A DNA stretch of 33,052 nt from assembly GCA_002384855.1 (NCBI GenBank), contig DGBP01000082.1, forward strand, positions 10,367 through 43,418, in the 5' to 3' direction. Every line of letters starts with the position of its first letter. Position 1 is the first letter of the stretch. Below, piece by piece: positions 21,291 to 29,031 of this stretch. This stretch comes from Nocardioidaceae bacterium UBA4001. Its GTDB lineage: Bacteria; Actinomycetota; Actinomycetes; Propionibacteriales; Nocardioidaceae. The notes beneath the pieces were generated by a model, which searched no databases, was not told the DNA's origin, and saw nothing but the letters and a program-made list of their open reading frames with translations. The translations under genes and the position numbers were made by a program.

Positions 21291-23891
21291 TCAGCGGACG
21301 ACCTTCACCGCAGCCTTCACGACGTCGGCACGCGTGCCGTCCCCGGACCAGGCCGCCCGCACCATCGCCGGCAGGACCACACCGATCCTCGCCTTCCTCG
21401 TGACCGCGACCCGCACGGTCACCAGCCGCGCCGTGCCCGCGCCCAGCGTCACCCGCCATCCGGCCGGCGACCGCATCGCCCGGGTCACGTTGCTGGTCCC
21501 CGACAGGTAGGTCACCGTCGAGCCGGCCTTCGCCGCGCTGCCCTTGACCGTGAAGGTGTTGGTCACGTTGCCGTCGTTGGCCACGCGTACGTAGAACGTG
21601 CGCACCTGGGTACGACGCGCCTGGGTCGCCTTGGTCTGGCCCGCGCCGGTGGTGTTGTACACGTCGTTGCCGACGTAGCCCGAGCTCTTCGCGGTGCTGA
21701 CCAGACCGTCCGGTCGCTGGTCGCTCGCGGCGATCGTCAGGGTCGTCCGGGGGTCGATGCCGGCAGCGACCCCCGAGACGGGTGTGAGCGAGAGGACGAC
21801 GGTCTCGGCCGCCTCGGTCGCCGTGTCGTCGAGCATCCCCACCGGCAAGGTCGCCGACCGCTGCCCCGCGGGGAACGTCAGCGTGCCCGGGACGATCGTG
21901 TAGTCGGTGCCGAGGAGCGCCGTACCGCCCGCCACCGCGACGTCCACCGTCGCCGGGGCCGAGGCGTCGCCGCTGCGGCGGAGCAGGATGGCGGTGCTGC
22001 CACCGTTCTCCGCGGTCGAGTACGACGAGCGTGCGAAGCTGACCTGTGCGGGCAGGAGCTCGAGGGACTGCCTGACGTTCAACCGGCCACCCGTGACGGT
22101 CCGGCCGGACAGGGACGCCGCGGCCTCCACGCCGGCCAGCAGTGCGCCCTTGACGTCGGCCACGTCGGCACCGGAGGCCGCGGAGAAGAGCAGGGCCGCC
22201 GCCCCCGAGACGTGCGGGGCCGCCATCGAGGTGCCGTCGTAGGTGTCGTAGGCGCCGGCGTAGGAGGCCCGGTGGCAGGTCACCGCGACGTCGTCGACGA
22301 TCGCCCCGTCGTACTGGGCGCTGCCGTCGCTCACGAGTCGGTAGCGCACGCGCACGCCGGTCTTGCCGCTGTACCTCGCCAGGGAGTCCCGGGCGAGGAA
22401 CGGCTCGCTGAAGCCGCTCCAGACCCCGCCGCCGAGCAGCCGCCAGGCGCCGCCGGCGACCGAGACCTCCACGCCGAGGGCGTCGTACCCGTCCTCGAGG
22501 CTCAGAGCCAGCCCGTAGTCGAGGTTGCAGCCGGACAGCCCGGACAGGTTCATGCCGGAGGACATGGCGACCCAGCTGTTCGTGTTGGCGGCGTAGCTGG
22601 TTCCTGGGCTGTCGCTGAGGTAGTGGTTCGACCCGCTTCTCTCTCGGCCCCACCTGCGGGTGCCACCGGTGCTCCAGCGGTCGGTCCAACCGACGTCGTC
22701 GAAACCGTCCCTGCGCACGGTGACGTAGGGGACCGTGCTCGTGATGCCGACGCCGGGCGCCGCGAGGTCGACCGTGGTGGCTCCGAAGTTCGAGAACGGC
22801 GCGAGCCGGTCGCGGTTGTCGGAGGCAGCGACGCACACGACGTTGGGCAACGCCACGTTGCACGGGAAGACGGCCTGGGTGTCGTTGTCGGTGCCGCTGT
22901 TCCCGGCGGCCGCGACGAACAGGGTGTTCGGGGACGCGGCGATCGCGTCGACCACTGCCTGGGAGTAGCTGGTGTTACCGAAGCTCGCGTTCACCACCTG
23001 GGCGCCGTTGCCGGCTGCGTACCGGAACGCGGCGGCGACGTGGGCGACGCTTCCCGCGCCCGCGGCGTCGAGGACACGCAGCGGCATGAGGGAGACGGCC
23101 CAGGCGACGCCGGTGACGCCCTTCCCGTCGTCGCCGACGGCGCCGATCGTGCCCGCCACGTGCGTGCCGTGCCCGTTGAGGTCGGCGGGGTCGTTGTCTC
23201 GCTGCACCCAGTCCCAGCCGCGGACGTCGTCGACGTAGCCGTTGCGGTCGTCGTCGACACCGTTGCCGGCGACCTCGCGGGAGTTCCGCCACATGTTCCC
23301 GGCCAGGTCGGGGTGGGCGTGGGTCACACCGCTGTCGACGACCGCGACCGTGATCTTGGAGCTGCCCGTCGTGTGGTCCCAGGCCGCCAGGGCGTCGATG
23401 TCCGCGCCTGGTGTACCCGCCACCCCCGCCACGGTCTGGCCGGTGTTGTGCAGGCCCCAGAGCCGGCCGAGCTGCGGGTCGTTCGGGGTGGTGTCGGCTC
23501 GGTAGATGTAGTTGGGCTCGGCGTACAGCACGTCCTGGCGCCTCTCCAGCGCCGCCGCGGCCGCCTTGACGCCACCCTCGACCGTGACCAGCTCGAGGCC
23601 GGGGACCGGCAGGCGCCTCTCGAGACGTACGCCGGCGGCGGCACGTGCGGAGCTGCGGCGGGCGGCCGTGGCGGAGGGTGCGAAGCGGACGAGCACCTCG
23701 CCGGGGACGAACTCCGCCTCGGCCGGTGCGGTCCTCACGTCCGCGAGCTTCGCGTCCCTGTCCTTCGTGGCAGCGTGAGCCGGTCGGTCCACCTCGGTCG
23801 CCGACGCCACGGACAGCGGCAGTGCCCCTGCAGCGACCACGGCTCCCGCGACCACGGCGCGGGTGAGGGGACGGGACGTGCGAGGTCTCAT
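21291..23891 (-). CDS. secreted S8 subtilisin-like protease with inserted domain and Calx-beta repeat
   Basis: The product has 866 residues. Signal peptide (1-31), a propeptide-like region (FVPGEVLVRFAPSATAA, LYAEPNYIYRAD; about 55-133) and a peptidase domain with the full triad: D186 (VAVVDSGVTHAHPDL), H241 (NGHGTHVAGTI), N331 of the oxyanion hole (AAAGNSG) and S555 (YDGTSMAAPHVSG). About 145 residues (396-541) are inserted before the serine; they read as an extra beta-sandwich (WSTGGTRRWG, SSGMNLSGLSGCNLDYGLAL). A Calx-beta domain follows (about 610-720), then a beta-rich C-terminal part. It probably degrades extracellular protein. ATG with GGGGAAGG six bases upstream. Divergent from a secreted nidogen-type protein. 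Confidence 0.93.
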   Translation of the reverse strand: MRPRTSRPLTRAVVAGAVVAAGALPLSVASATEVDRPAHAATKDRDAKLADVRTAPAEAEFVPGEVLVRFAPSATAARRSSARAAAGVRLERRLPVPGLELVTVEGGVKAAAAALERRQDVLYAEPNYIYRADTTPNDPQLGRLWGLHNTGQTVAGVAGTPGADIDALAAWDHTTGSSKITVAVVDSGVTHAHPDLAGNMWRNSREVAGNGVDDDRNGYVDDVRGWDWVQRDNDPADLNGHGTHVAGTIGAVGDDGKGVTGVAWAVSLMPLRVLDAAGAGSVAHVAAAFRYAAGNGAQVVNASFGNTSYSQAVVDAIAASPNTLFVAAAGNSGTDNDTQAVFPCNVALPNVVCVAASDNRDRLAPFSNFGATTVDLAAPGVGITSTVPYVTVRRDGFDDVGWTDRWSTGGTRRWGRERSGSNHYLSDSPGTSYAANTNSWVAMSSGMNLSGLSGCNLDYGLALSLEDGYDALGVEVSVAGGAWRLLGGGVWSGFSEPFLARDSLARYSGKTGVRVRYRLVSDGSAQYDGAIVDDVAVTCHRASYAGAYDTYDGTSMAAPHVSGAAALLFSAASGADVADVKGALLAGVEAAASLSGRTVTGGRLNVRQSLELLPAQVSFARSSYSTAENGGSTAILLRRSGDASAPATVDVAVAGGTALLGTDYTIVPGTLTFPAGQRSATLPVGMLDDTATEAAETVVLSLTPVSGVAAGIDPRTTLTIAASDQRPDGLVSTAKSSGYVGNDVYNTTGAGQTKATQARRTQVRTFYVRVANDGNVTNTFTVKGSAAKAGSTVTYLSGTSNVTRAMRSPAGWRVTLGAGTARLVTVRVAVTRKARIGVVLPAMVRAAWSGDGTRADVVKAAVKVVR

Positions 23892-24200
23892 GGGTTGCCT
23901 TCCCCGAGGGGCAGCGCGAGCGGCCCGAGCAGCGTGAGTCCTCACGCGATGGACTTGGTTGTCGCAAGTATCGGTGAGTCGTCCTGGCTTCGGCGGGGGT
24001 TTCGGAAAAGAGTCGGGACGAGTGGGAATAGGCCCTTTTGTCTCCCCAGGACTAGGTAGTACTCACCCGGTCAAGTGGGATGAATGCGTCATGGTGAAGA
24101 CCCCGCAGAAGCCTTTACGTTGAAGGCATTCCAGCGCACGGTCCGGCGGGCAGAGACCGCCGAGCTCTCGGGGTCAGGTGCGTCTTTCGCAGGGGGAACC
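23892..24200. other. divergent intergenic region between two secreted-protein genes
   Basis: The 309 bases hold the promoters of the subtilase (minus) and the nidogen-type gene (plus). The stretch from about 24000 to 24130 is clearly more AT-rich than its surroundings. ACTA-GG-TAGT (24051-24060) overlaps an AGTACT palindrome (24057-24062), and GCCTT/AAGGC form a small inverted repeat at 24111-24127. TTGACC on the minus strand (around 24067-24072) could be a -35 for the subtilase gene, but I see no convincing -10 at the right distance. No gene is visible. Confidence 0.4.
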
Positions 24201-25892
24201 ATGAACGTTGCGTCACGCCCACGACCGCGAAGTCTGACCCACCGCGCCCGCGCCGCCGCAGCCCTCGCCCTCGTCGCCGGCCTCACCGTCGCCTCGGTCG
24301 CCGCCCCGGCCGCTGCCGAGGGTCCGGACGCGGTCCGCATCAACCCGGCGTTCTCCGCCAACGCCCTGCCGGCCAACGACGACGGCTCGACCAGCCTCGT
24401 GCCGGTCGGCTTCGACCTCGACTTCTTCGGCAACACCTACAGCCAGGTCTACGTCAACAACAACGGCAACCTCACCTTCGACGGGCCACTGAGCACCTTC
24501 ACGCCGTCGGCGATGGACCCCAACGGGCTGAAGATCATCGCGGCGTTCTTCGCCGATGTGGACACCCGCGCTGCGGGTTCGGGCCTCACCCGGTACGGCT
24601 ACGGCACCGGTCAGGTCGACGGCCACGACGCCTTCGGGGCCACCTGGGTCGACGTCGGCTACTTCCCCGCGCGCGACGACAAGCTCAACAGCTTCCAGAT
24701 CGTCCTGGTCGAGCGGGAGGACGTCGCACCGGGCGCGTTCGACATCGAGCTCAACTACGACAAGGTCCAGTGGGAGAGCGGGACCGCGAGCGGAGGCTCC
24801 GGGGGGCTCGGCGGCATCTCCGCCCGGGCCGGCTTCTCCAGCGGCACCGGCACGGCCTTCGAGCTGCCCGGCTCCGGGGTCAACGGCGCGCTGCTCGACA
24901 CCAACCTGGCCGGCGGCCTGATCTACGGCAGCATCGGCACGACCCAGCTCGGTCGCTACGTGTTCAACGTGCGCAACGGTGTCGTCGTACCGGTCGACAA
25001 CCCGCCGACCGTGGCCGTCGACAACGCGAGCGTGGGCACCGACGAGGGCACGGAGGCCACGAACACCGGCACCCACTCCGACCCCGACGGCGACCCGGTG
25101 ACGTTGTCCGCCTCGGTGGGCATCGTGACCGACACCGGCTCGGGAACGTGGTCGTGGAGCCACACGCCTGACGACGGCCCGGCGGACAGCGGTCCGGTGA
25201 CGGTGACCGCGACGGCCAACGGCCTGTCGAGTACGGCGACCTTCCAGCTCGACGTCGCGAACGTGGCACCGACCGTCACGGCCCTGAGCCCGAGCACCCT
25301 GCAGGTCGTGTCCGGGTCGCCGGTCACCTTCCAGGCTGCGGCCACCGACCCGTCCGGCGCCGACACGACCACGGGCTTCGACTGGTCCTTCGACGGTGGG
25401 GCGTTCGGGACGAGCGACAGCTTCACCACGTCCTTCGACACCTGTGGCGCCCACACCGTGACCGCGACCGCGAGGGACAAGGACGGCGGGGTCTCGGCAC
25501 CGTTCACCTCGGCCACCGTCTCCGCGATCGACAGCGGGTTCCTCGCCCCGATCAAGGCCGGGGCGTACAACAAGGTGCAGGGCGGACGGGTCCTGCCGGT
25601 CAAGATCAGCGCGGTGTGCGACGGGGCCTTCGACGCCGACCTGGCACCGTCGATCCAGCTGCTCAGCGGCAACACCGACGCCTCGACCGACCCCGGTGAC
25701 GGCACGACCGACGTGGCCACCGAGTCCGTCTCGAACGCCGACACCACGGGCGTCATGCGCGTCGCGGACGACCACTACATCTACGACCTGCGGATCCCCG
25801 CAGCCCCGTCCGGCACGCTGTACACCGTCCGGGTCCGCCCGTTCGGCACCGCCGCCGGCGGCTCGATCTACGCGGTCCTCCAGGTGAGGTAG
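24201..25892 (+). CDS. secreted protein with nidogen-like, Ig/PKD-like and PxKF-type domains
   Basis: The product has 563 residues. Signal peptide with an Ala-rich core and cleavage near AAPAAAE (about residue 40). Residues about 60-250 match the nidogen-like (NIDO) domain: FDLDFFGNTYSQVYVNNNGNLTF, IIAAFFADVDTRAAG and ATWVDVGYF. Two beta-sandwich repeats follow (about 270-390 and 391-485; NPPTVAVDNASVGTDEG, FDWSFDGGAFGTSDSF). The C-terminal domain SGFLAPIKAGAYNKVQGGRVLPVKISAVCDG resembles PxKF domains, with PVKI in place of PVKF. NIDO domains occur in adhesins and matrix proteins, so a role in surface adhesion or matrix is likely (inference). ATG with AGGGGGAA directly upstream. Shares a divergent promoter region with the subtilase, possibly its processing enzyme. 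Confidence 0.88.
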   Translation: MNVASRPRPRSLTHRARAAAALALVAGLTVASVAAPAAAEGPDAVRINPAFSANALPANDDGSTSLVPVGFDLDFFGNTYSQVYVNNNGNLTFDGPLSTFTPSAMDPNGLKIIAAFFADVDTRAAGSGLTRYGYGTGQVDGHDAFGATWVDVGYFPARDDKLNSFQIVLVEREDVAPGAFDIELNYDKVQWESGTASGGSGGLGGISARAGFSSGTGTAFELPGSGVNGALLDTNLAGGLIYGSIGTTQLGRYVFNVRNGVVVPVDNPPTVAVDNASVGTDEGTEATNTGTHSDPDGDPVTLSASVGIVTDTGSGTWSWSHTPDDGPADSGPVTVTATANGLSSTATFQLDVANVAPTVTALSPSTLQVVSGSPVTFQAAATDPSGADTTTGFDWSFDGGAFGTSDSFTTSFDTCGAHTVTATARDKDGGVSAPFTSATVSAIDSGFLAPIKAGAYNKVQGGRVLPVKISAVCDGAFDADLAPSIQLLSGNTDASTDPGDGTTDVATESVSNADTTGVMRVADDHYIYDLRIPAAPSGTLYTVRVRPFGTAAGGSIYAVLQVR

Positions 25893-25907
25893 CAGGCCAC
25901 CCCCGGG

Positions 25908-25935
25908 CGCCGGCGGGACCTCGGTCCTGCCGGCG
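25908..25935. terminator. strong hairpin between convergent genes
   Basis: CGCCGGC-G-GGACC (25908-25920) pairs with GGTCC-T-GCCGGCG (25923-25935), 12 Watson-Crick pairs plus one G-U, followed by TT. It probably ends transcription from both sides. Confidence 0.7.
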
Positions 25936-25948
25936 TTCGCACGGGCTC

Positions 25949-26659
25949 CTACTCCGGCCCGGGGCGCTCGTCGGCGCCCGCGAGCTCGGGGTGCTCGTCG
26001 AGCAGGGCGACGACCTGCGCGACGGACAGGGCGGCGGCGTCGTACTCCTCGATGAGCGTGCGCACCCGCTCGAGGTCGTCGGCCGACTCGACGGCCACCC
26101 GGTAGCCGGACTTGTCCTCGGGCCAGATGACGTCGCGGGGGTGCGTCCACGGGTTCTCGGGGTCGGCGATGTAGGCGGTGACCATCGCGCGCACCGGTGC
26201 CTTGCGTGCCTGTGCGTGCGCCATCGCGAGGGCGCCGATACCGAAGATCTCGAAGTCGAAGCCGCGGGGGAAGCTGCGGATCTGCGTGTTGGAGAGGTAC
26301 AGCCACGGGTCCTCGGCGGCGAGGTACTGCTCGGCCGCGGTCGCGATCAGCCGCCCGTCGACGAGCGGGGAGTCGGCGGTGACCCGCACGACCACGTCGA
26401 GACCGAACCGCGCCGCGGCGTCGTGGAAGCGCTCGAGCACGTCGGTCTCGCTGCCGCGGTGCACGCCCAGGCCACGCGCCGAGGCGACCTCGGCGACCCG
26501 GTCGTCGGGGGCCGCGGTGCTCGTGGCCACGACGACCGGCAGGCCGGCGGCCTCGAGGTGGTCGAGGTGGTGCTCGAGCAGCGTCTTCCCGCCGACCTCG
26601 GTCAGGATCATCCCGTTCTCGACGGTCGAGGCCTGGGTGGTGATGCCGACCTTGTTCAT
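25949..26659 (-). CDS. cytidylyltransferase-family (SpsF/NeuA-like) protein with altered active-site loop
   Basis: The product has 236 residues. The general fold is visible: GGKTLLEHHLDHLEAAGLPVVVATS, VHRGSETDVLERFHDAAARFGLDVVVRVTADSPLVD (normally V-R-x-T-x-D-x-P-x-x-D) and VTAYIADPENPW. Such enzymes transfer CMP or another nucleotide to sugars for surface glycans. The usual N-terminal Q-A-R-x-x-S-x-R-L-P-G-K loop that binds the nucleotide is replaced by QASTVENGMILTEVGGK, with both arginines and LPGK missing. Activity may therefore be changed or lost. Start: ATG with AGGAG upstream and a TAGGAT -10-like box 54 bases before it. Confidence 0.8.
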   Translation of the reverse strand: MNKVGITTQASTVENGMILTEVGGKTLLEHHLDHLEAAGLPVVVATSTAAPDDRVAEVASARGLGVHRGSETDVLERFHDAAARFGLDVVVRVTADSPLVDGRLIATAAEQYLAAEDPWLYLSNTQIRSFPRGFDFEIFGIGALAMAHAQARKAPVRAMVTAYIADPENPWTHPRDVIWPEDKSGYRVAVESADDLERVRTLIEEYDAAALSVAQVVALLDEHPELAGADERPGPE

Positions 26660-26680
26660 GGGGGAGGGGCTCCTGCTCGT

Positions 26681-26718
26681 CGGGGGCGCGCGCCGCGGCG
26701 CGGGACCCCCGAATCCTA
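26681..26718 (-). promoter_or_regulatory. hairpin and TAGGAT -10-like box upstream of the cytidylyltransferase
   Basis: CGGGGG (26681-26686) pairs with CCCCCG (26706-26711) enclosing a 12-base palindrome GCGCCGCGGCGC (26690-26701). TAGGAT lies on the minus strand at 26713-26718. The hairpin could end the lipoprotein transcript or structure the leader of the next gene. Confidence 0.45.
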
Positions 26719-26728
26719 GGCGACGCGG

Positions 26729-27667
26729 CTACTCCATCCTCGGGAGCGCCGGGGTGAACTCCAGCGCGACCGACGGCTCGTTGCCCTCGATCTCGTCGGC
26801 CGGGTAGTCCGCGGTCGCCCGGTAGGTCTTCCCGTCGAGGATGAGGTCCACGGTGTAGTGGAAGGGGAACCCGCCCAGGTTCGCGGCCTCGTGACCGCGT
26901 GCGTCCGGCCCGTCGAAGTAGATCGACCCCTCGGGGCGGCAGTCGTCCCCGGAACGGACCGCGTCGAAGGTCAGGCTCCGGCCGTCGGCCGACTCCACGG
27001 CGATCCGGGCCCTCGCCTCCTCCGGCGTCTCGGCGAGGTTGTCGACCGCGATCTCGAGGCCGTAGCTGTCGGGCCTGCCGTCGTGCTCGGCGATCAGCGA
27101 CATCCGGCTCTCCGGGACGGGCAGCTCACCCTCGACCGGGGTGCGCCACACCAGGTCCGCGATCATGTCACCCCCGCCGTTGGCGAACAGCGAGACCCGG
27201 TAGCGCCCCGGGTGGCCGGCGGGGCGAAGCGTGAACCACTGCCCGTCCCGGGTCGGCATGAGGGTCTGGTAGCGGCCGCAGCGGTCGCCGGCCGGTTGGA
27301 AGATCGCCTCGAGGTCCCACGCCCGGACGGGCACGAACACCTCGACGACCTCGGGACGGCCGATGTCCGGCGGATCCTGCGCCACCCCGTCGACGCAGCC
27401 GGACCCGTAGCACCACGCGTGCGGCCGGAGCACGAGCTCGTGACCGTCGTACCTCAGCCGGAACGGCGGCGGTCCCTCCATGCCGGTGCCGGTGATCTCG
27501 GGGCCGGCCGTCGCGGTCTCCCGCACGGTGGGGTCCGGCGCGGGTGTCTCGGTCTCCGGCGGAGCGCCGCCGGTCCCCGGCGCGTCCCCACACCCGGCGA
27601 GGAGTGCGACGAGGAGGGCGGCTGCCACGGGCCAGGGCCTCATGGAACTGCGACGCACCGGGCCCAC
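26729..27667 (-). CDS. lipoprotein of unknown function
   Basis: The product has 312 residues. A basic start and hydrophobic helix end in the lipobox LLAGC (lipidated C26), followed by a Pro/Thr/Glu-rich linker (about 28-60). The mature part is beta-rich with a possible disulfide pair (HAWCYGSGC). It includes TLRPAGHPGRYRVSLFANGGGDMIADLVWRTP, suggesting an Ig-like or jelly-roll outer-face domain. No catalytic motif is seen. GTG at 27667 is preferred because GAAGGGA lies 8 bases upstream; ATG at 27643, which lacks a ribosome binding site, would still give a lipoprotein. The NTF2-like gene ends 21 bases upstream on the same strand, so the two form an operon. Confidence 0.82.
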   Translation of the reverse strand: MGPVRRSSMRPWPVAAALLVALLAGCGDAPGTGGAPPETETPAPDPTVRETATAGPEITGTGMEGPPPFRLRYDGHELVLRPHAWCYGSGCVDGVAQDPPDIGRPEVVEVFVPVRAWDLEAIFQPAGDRCGRYQTLMPTRDGQWFTLRPAGHPGRYRVSLFANGGGDMIADLVWRTPVEGELPVPESRMSLIAEHDGRPDSYGLEIAVDNLAETPEEARARIAVESADGRSLTFDAVRSGDDCRPEGSIYFDGPDARGHEAANLGGFPFHYTVDLILDGKTYRATADYPADEIEGNEPSVALEFTPALPRME

Positions 27668-27688
27668 GGCGGGTTCCCTTCTGGACTG

Positions 27689-28072
27689 CTACTGCTGGGT
27701 GGCGTGCTTCTCGAGCTCGGCCCGCATCGACTCGGCGAGCGCGACTGCACCCGACAGCGGCCGGACCATCACGAAGAACTCGTCGACGAGCCCGGCGTCG
27801 TCGGTGTGCAGGAAGTCGCAGCCCTCGACCTCCCGGTCCCCGACGCGGGCCCGGAAGACGAGGGCGTGGTCGCGGTCCCCGTCCGCGCCGATCTCCCGCT
27901 CGTACCGGAAGTCCTCGAAGACCCGCGACACCGCGTGGAGGATCGTGCCGAGCTCCTCACGGCCGCGATAGGGCCTGTGCACCACCGGGCTCCGGAACTC
28001 CACGTCCTCGGTCATCAGCGACAGCACCCGGTCGATGTCCCAGGCCTCGACGGCTTCGCGAAAGGCTTGCAT
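27689..28072 (-). CDS. SnoaL/NTF2-like protein
   Basis: The product has 127 residues, the size of single-domain NTF2-like proteins. The pattern AFREAVEAWDIDRVLSLMTEDVEFRSPVVHRPYRGREELGTIL, then DHALVFRARVGDREVEGCDFLHTDDAGLVDEFFVMVRP, is typical of SnoaL-like cone-shaped folds. Members range from isomerases to binding proteins; substrate is unknown. ATG with GAGG nearby and also a TAGCGT box six bases upstream, consistent with a leaderless start. First gene of the two-gene unit with the lipoprotein. Confidence 0.85.
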   Translation of the reverse strand: MQAFREAVEAWDIDRVLSLMTEDVEFRSPVVHRPYRGREELGTILHAVSRVFEDFRYEREIGADGDRDHALVFRARVGDREVEGCDFLHTDDAGLVDEFFVMVRPLSGAVALAESMRAELEKHATQQ

Positions 28073-28078
28073 GACCTC

Positions 28079-28084
28079 ACGCTA
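28079..28084 (-). promoter_or_regulatory. -10 box TAGCGT, promoter of the SnoaL-like gene
   Basis: TAGCGT on the minus strand ends 6 bases before the ATG at 28072, the same geometry as the other leaderless starts. Confidence 0.45.
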
Positions 28085-28174
28085 CTGGCCGCACGGGCGA
28101 CCTCCTGCCTGATCGGGGTATGGCAATCCGGCCCGGGGAGGTGGACGATGGAGCCACGACCGAGGGAGACCCCG

Positions 28175-28330
28175 ATGGAGAGGTACGACGACGGGCTCGA
28201 CGCCCAGCTGATCGACCCGGTGGTCCTCGACGAGGTGGAGCTGCTCACCGAGATCGTCATCGCCGTCCAGACGTTCGCCCGGCGGCTCAAGCCGGTGGAG
28301 GTCGACCGGCTCCTCGGCCTCGCCGACTGA
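28175..28330 (+). CDS. small protein, 51 residues, paralogue of the gene at 28518
   Basis: ATG with GAGGGAG seven bases upstream. The product starts MERYDDGLDAQL and its core VVLDEVELLTEIVIAVQTF ends in RLLGL. It appears to form two amphipathic helices. The second small protein nearby shares about 21 of 38 aligned residues (LDEV, VIAVQ, EVD, LG). Similar small actinobacterial proteins of about 60 residues exist without known function. The 102-base gap to the SnoaL-like gene upstream is shared by divergent promoters. Bases 28331-28517 after it show no gene I trust. Confidence 0.65.
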   Translation: MERYDDGLDAQLIDPVVLDEVELLTEIVIAVQTFARRLKPVEVDRLLGLAD

Positions 28331-28517
28331 GACTCCCTCCGCGCCGCCCACCGCCTCGAGCCGCCGAGGTCCTCGACCTCAGGCGTCCGGGTGATCGCCG
28401 AGCGCGCGCTCGCGCTCCGGGTCATCCCCGGTGTGGTGCTCGCGGTGGGCTGCCTCCTGCTCGCGGCGGCGGCCACGCGCGGGGGTGCCGCCACGGAGGC
28501 CGGGACTCGGTGAGCCG

Positions 28518-28709
28518 CTACGGGACGGGCGAGGTGCCGTTCCTCGGGCCCGGCACCCGCTGAGCGGAGACACCGAGCACCTCGTCGACCTCCGCGGTCG
28601 TGAGCTGGCGGGAGAAGGCCTGGACGGCGATGACCACGTCGGTCATCAGGTGGACCTCGTCGAGGAGGTCGGCGTCGTGGAGGCTCACGTCGAGGGAGTC
28701 GCGGTGCAT
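28518..28709 (-). CDS. small protein, 63 residues, paralogue of the gene at 28175
   Basis: ATG at 28709 with GGAGG six bases upstream; the frame extends further upstream, but only this start has a ribosome binding site and lines up with the paralogue. It begins MHRDSLDVSLHDADLLDEV; its core continues HLMTDVVIAVQAFSRQL and ends AEVDEVLGV, followed by a short Pro/Arg-rich tail (RVPGPRNGTSPVP) that the paralogue lacks. Two predicted helices with conserved acidic and hydrophobic faces suggest a protein-binding module. The two genes converge. Confidence 0.68.
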   Translation of the reverse strand: MHRDSLDVSLHDADLLDEVHLMTDVVIAVQAFSRQLTTAEVDEVLGVSAQRVPGPRNGTSPVP

Positions 28710-28887
28710 CGGGGGCCTCCAAGCCTGAGAAGTTACTTCGCCGACCCCCCGCCAGCTCTGGCGACCGGTGGCCGAGACGCACCGTGCCTCCATGGTGGGC
28801 TACGCGGGGCCGGGGAACCATGGCCCGATCGAGCAGTTGCCCGAAATGACCGGGTCATCCTCCGGTGGTGCCGGGTGACTACAGCCG

Positions 28888-28903
28888 GGGGACCTTGGAC
28901 CCC
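28888..28903. promoter_or_regulatory. DosR/DevR-like box upstream of the DUF2235 gene
   Basis: GGGGACCTTGGACCCC is a near-perfect 16-base palindrome (only the A/A pair and TT centre break symmetry). Against the core of the mycobacterial DosR box (SGGGACTWWAGTCCCS) 13 of 16 positions agree. It lies 128 bases before the DUF2235 ATG. The rest of the 322-base gap 28710-29031 shows no gene; a CTCGCGCTCGCGAG inverted repeat lies near 28920-28933. Confidence 0.4.
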
Positions 28904-29031
28904 TTTACCCAAAACCCGACCTCGCGCTCGCGAGAGGGCCACACTCGGCAGGAGAAGCGGGCCGCCTTTCCGCCCTGCCACCCCAGGAGGCGAGCGAGTC
29001 CGGACGCGGCGATCCTGTGCCGGGAGGGGCC

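Noticed and set aside
21000..24059. A long plus-strand open frame of over 1000 codons opposite the subtilase gene
   Set aside because: It is the mirror of the subtilase coding strand, Arg/Gly/Val-rich, with no domain; the minus-strand frame has signal peptide, triad and Calx-beta domain.
28391..28513. A possible 40-residue hydrophobic frame on the plus strand (GTG start, one membrane helix)
   Set aside because: No ribosome binding site or -10 box at the right place, and open frames are frequent in DNA this rich in GC; it overlaps a long minus-strand open frame as well.
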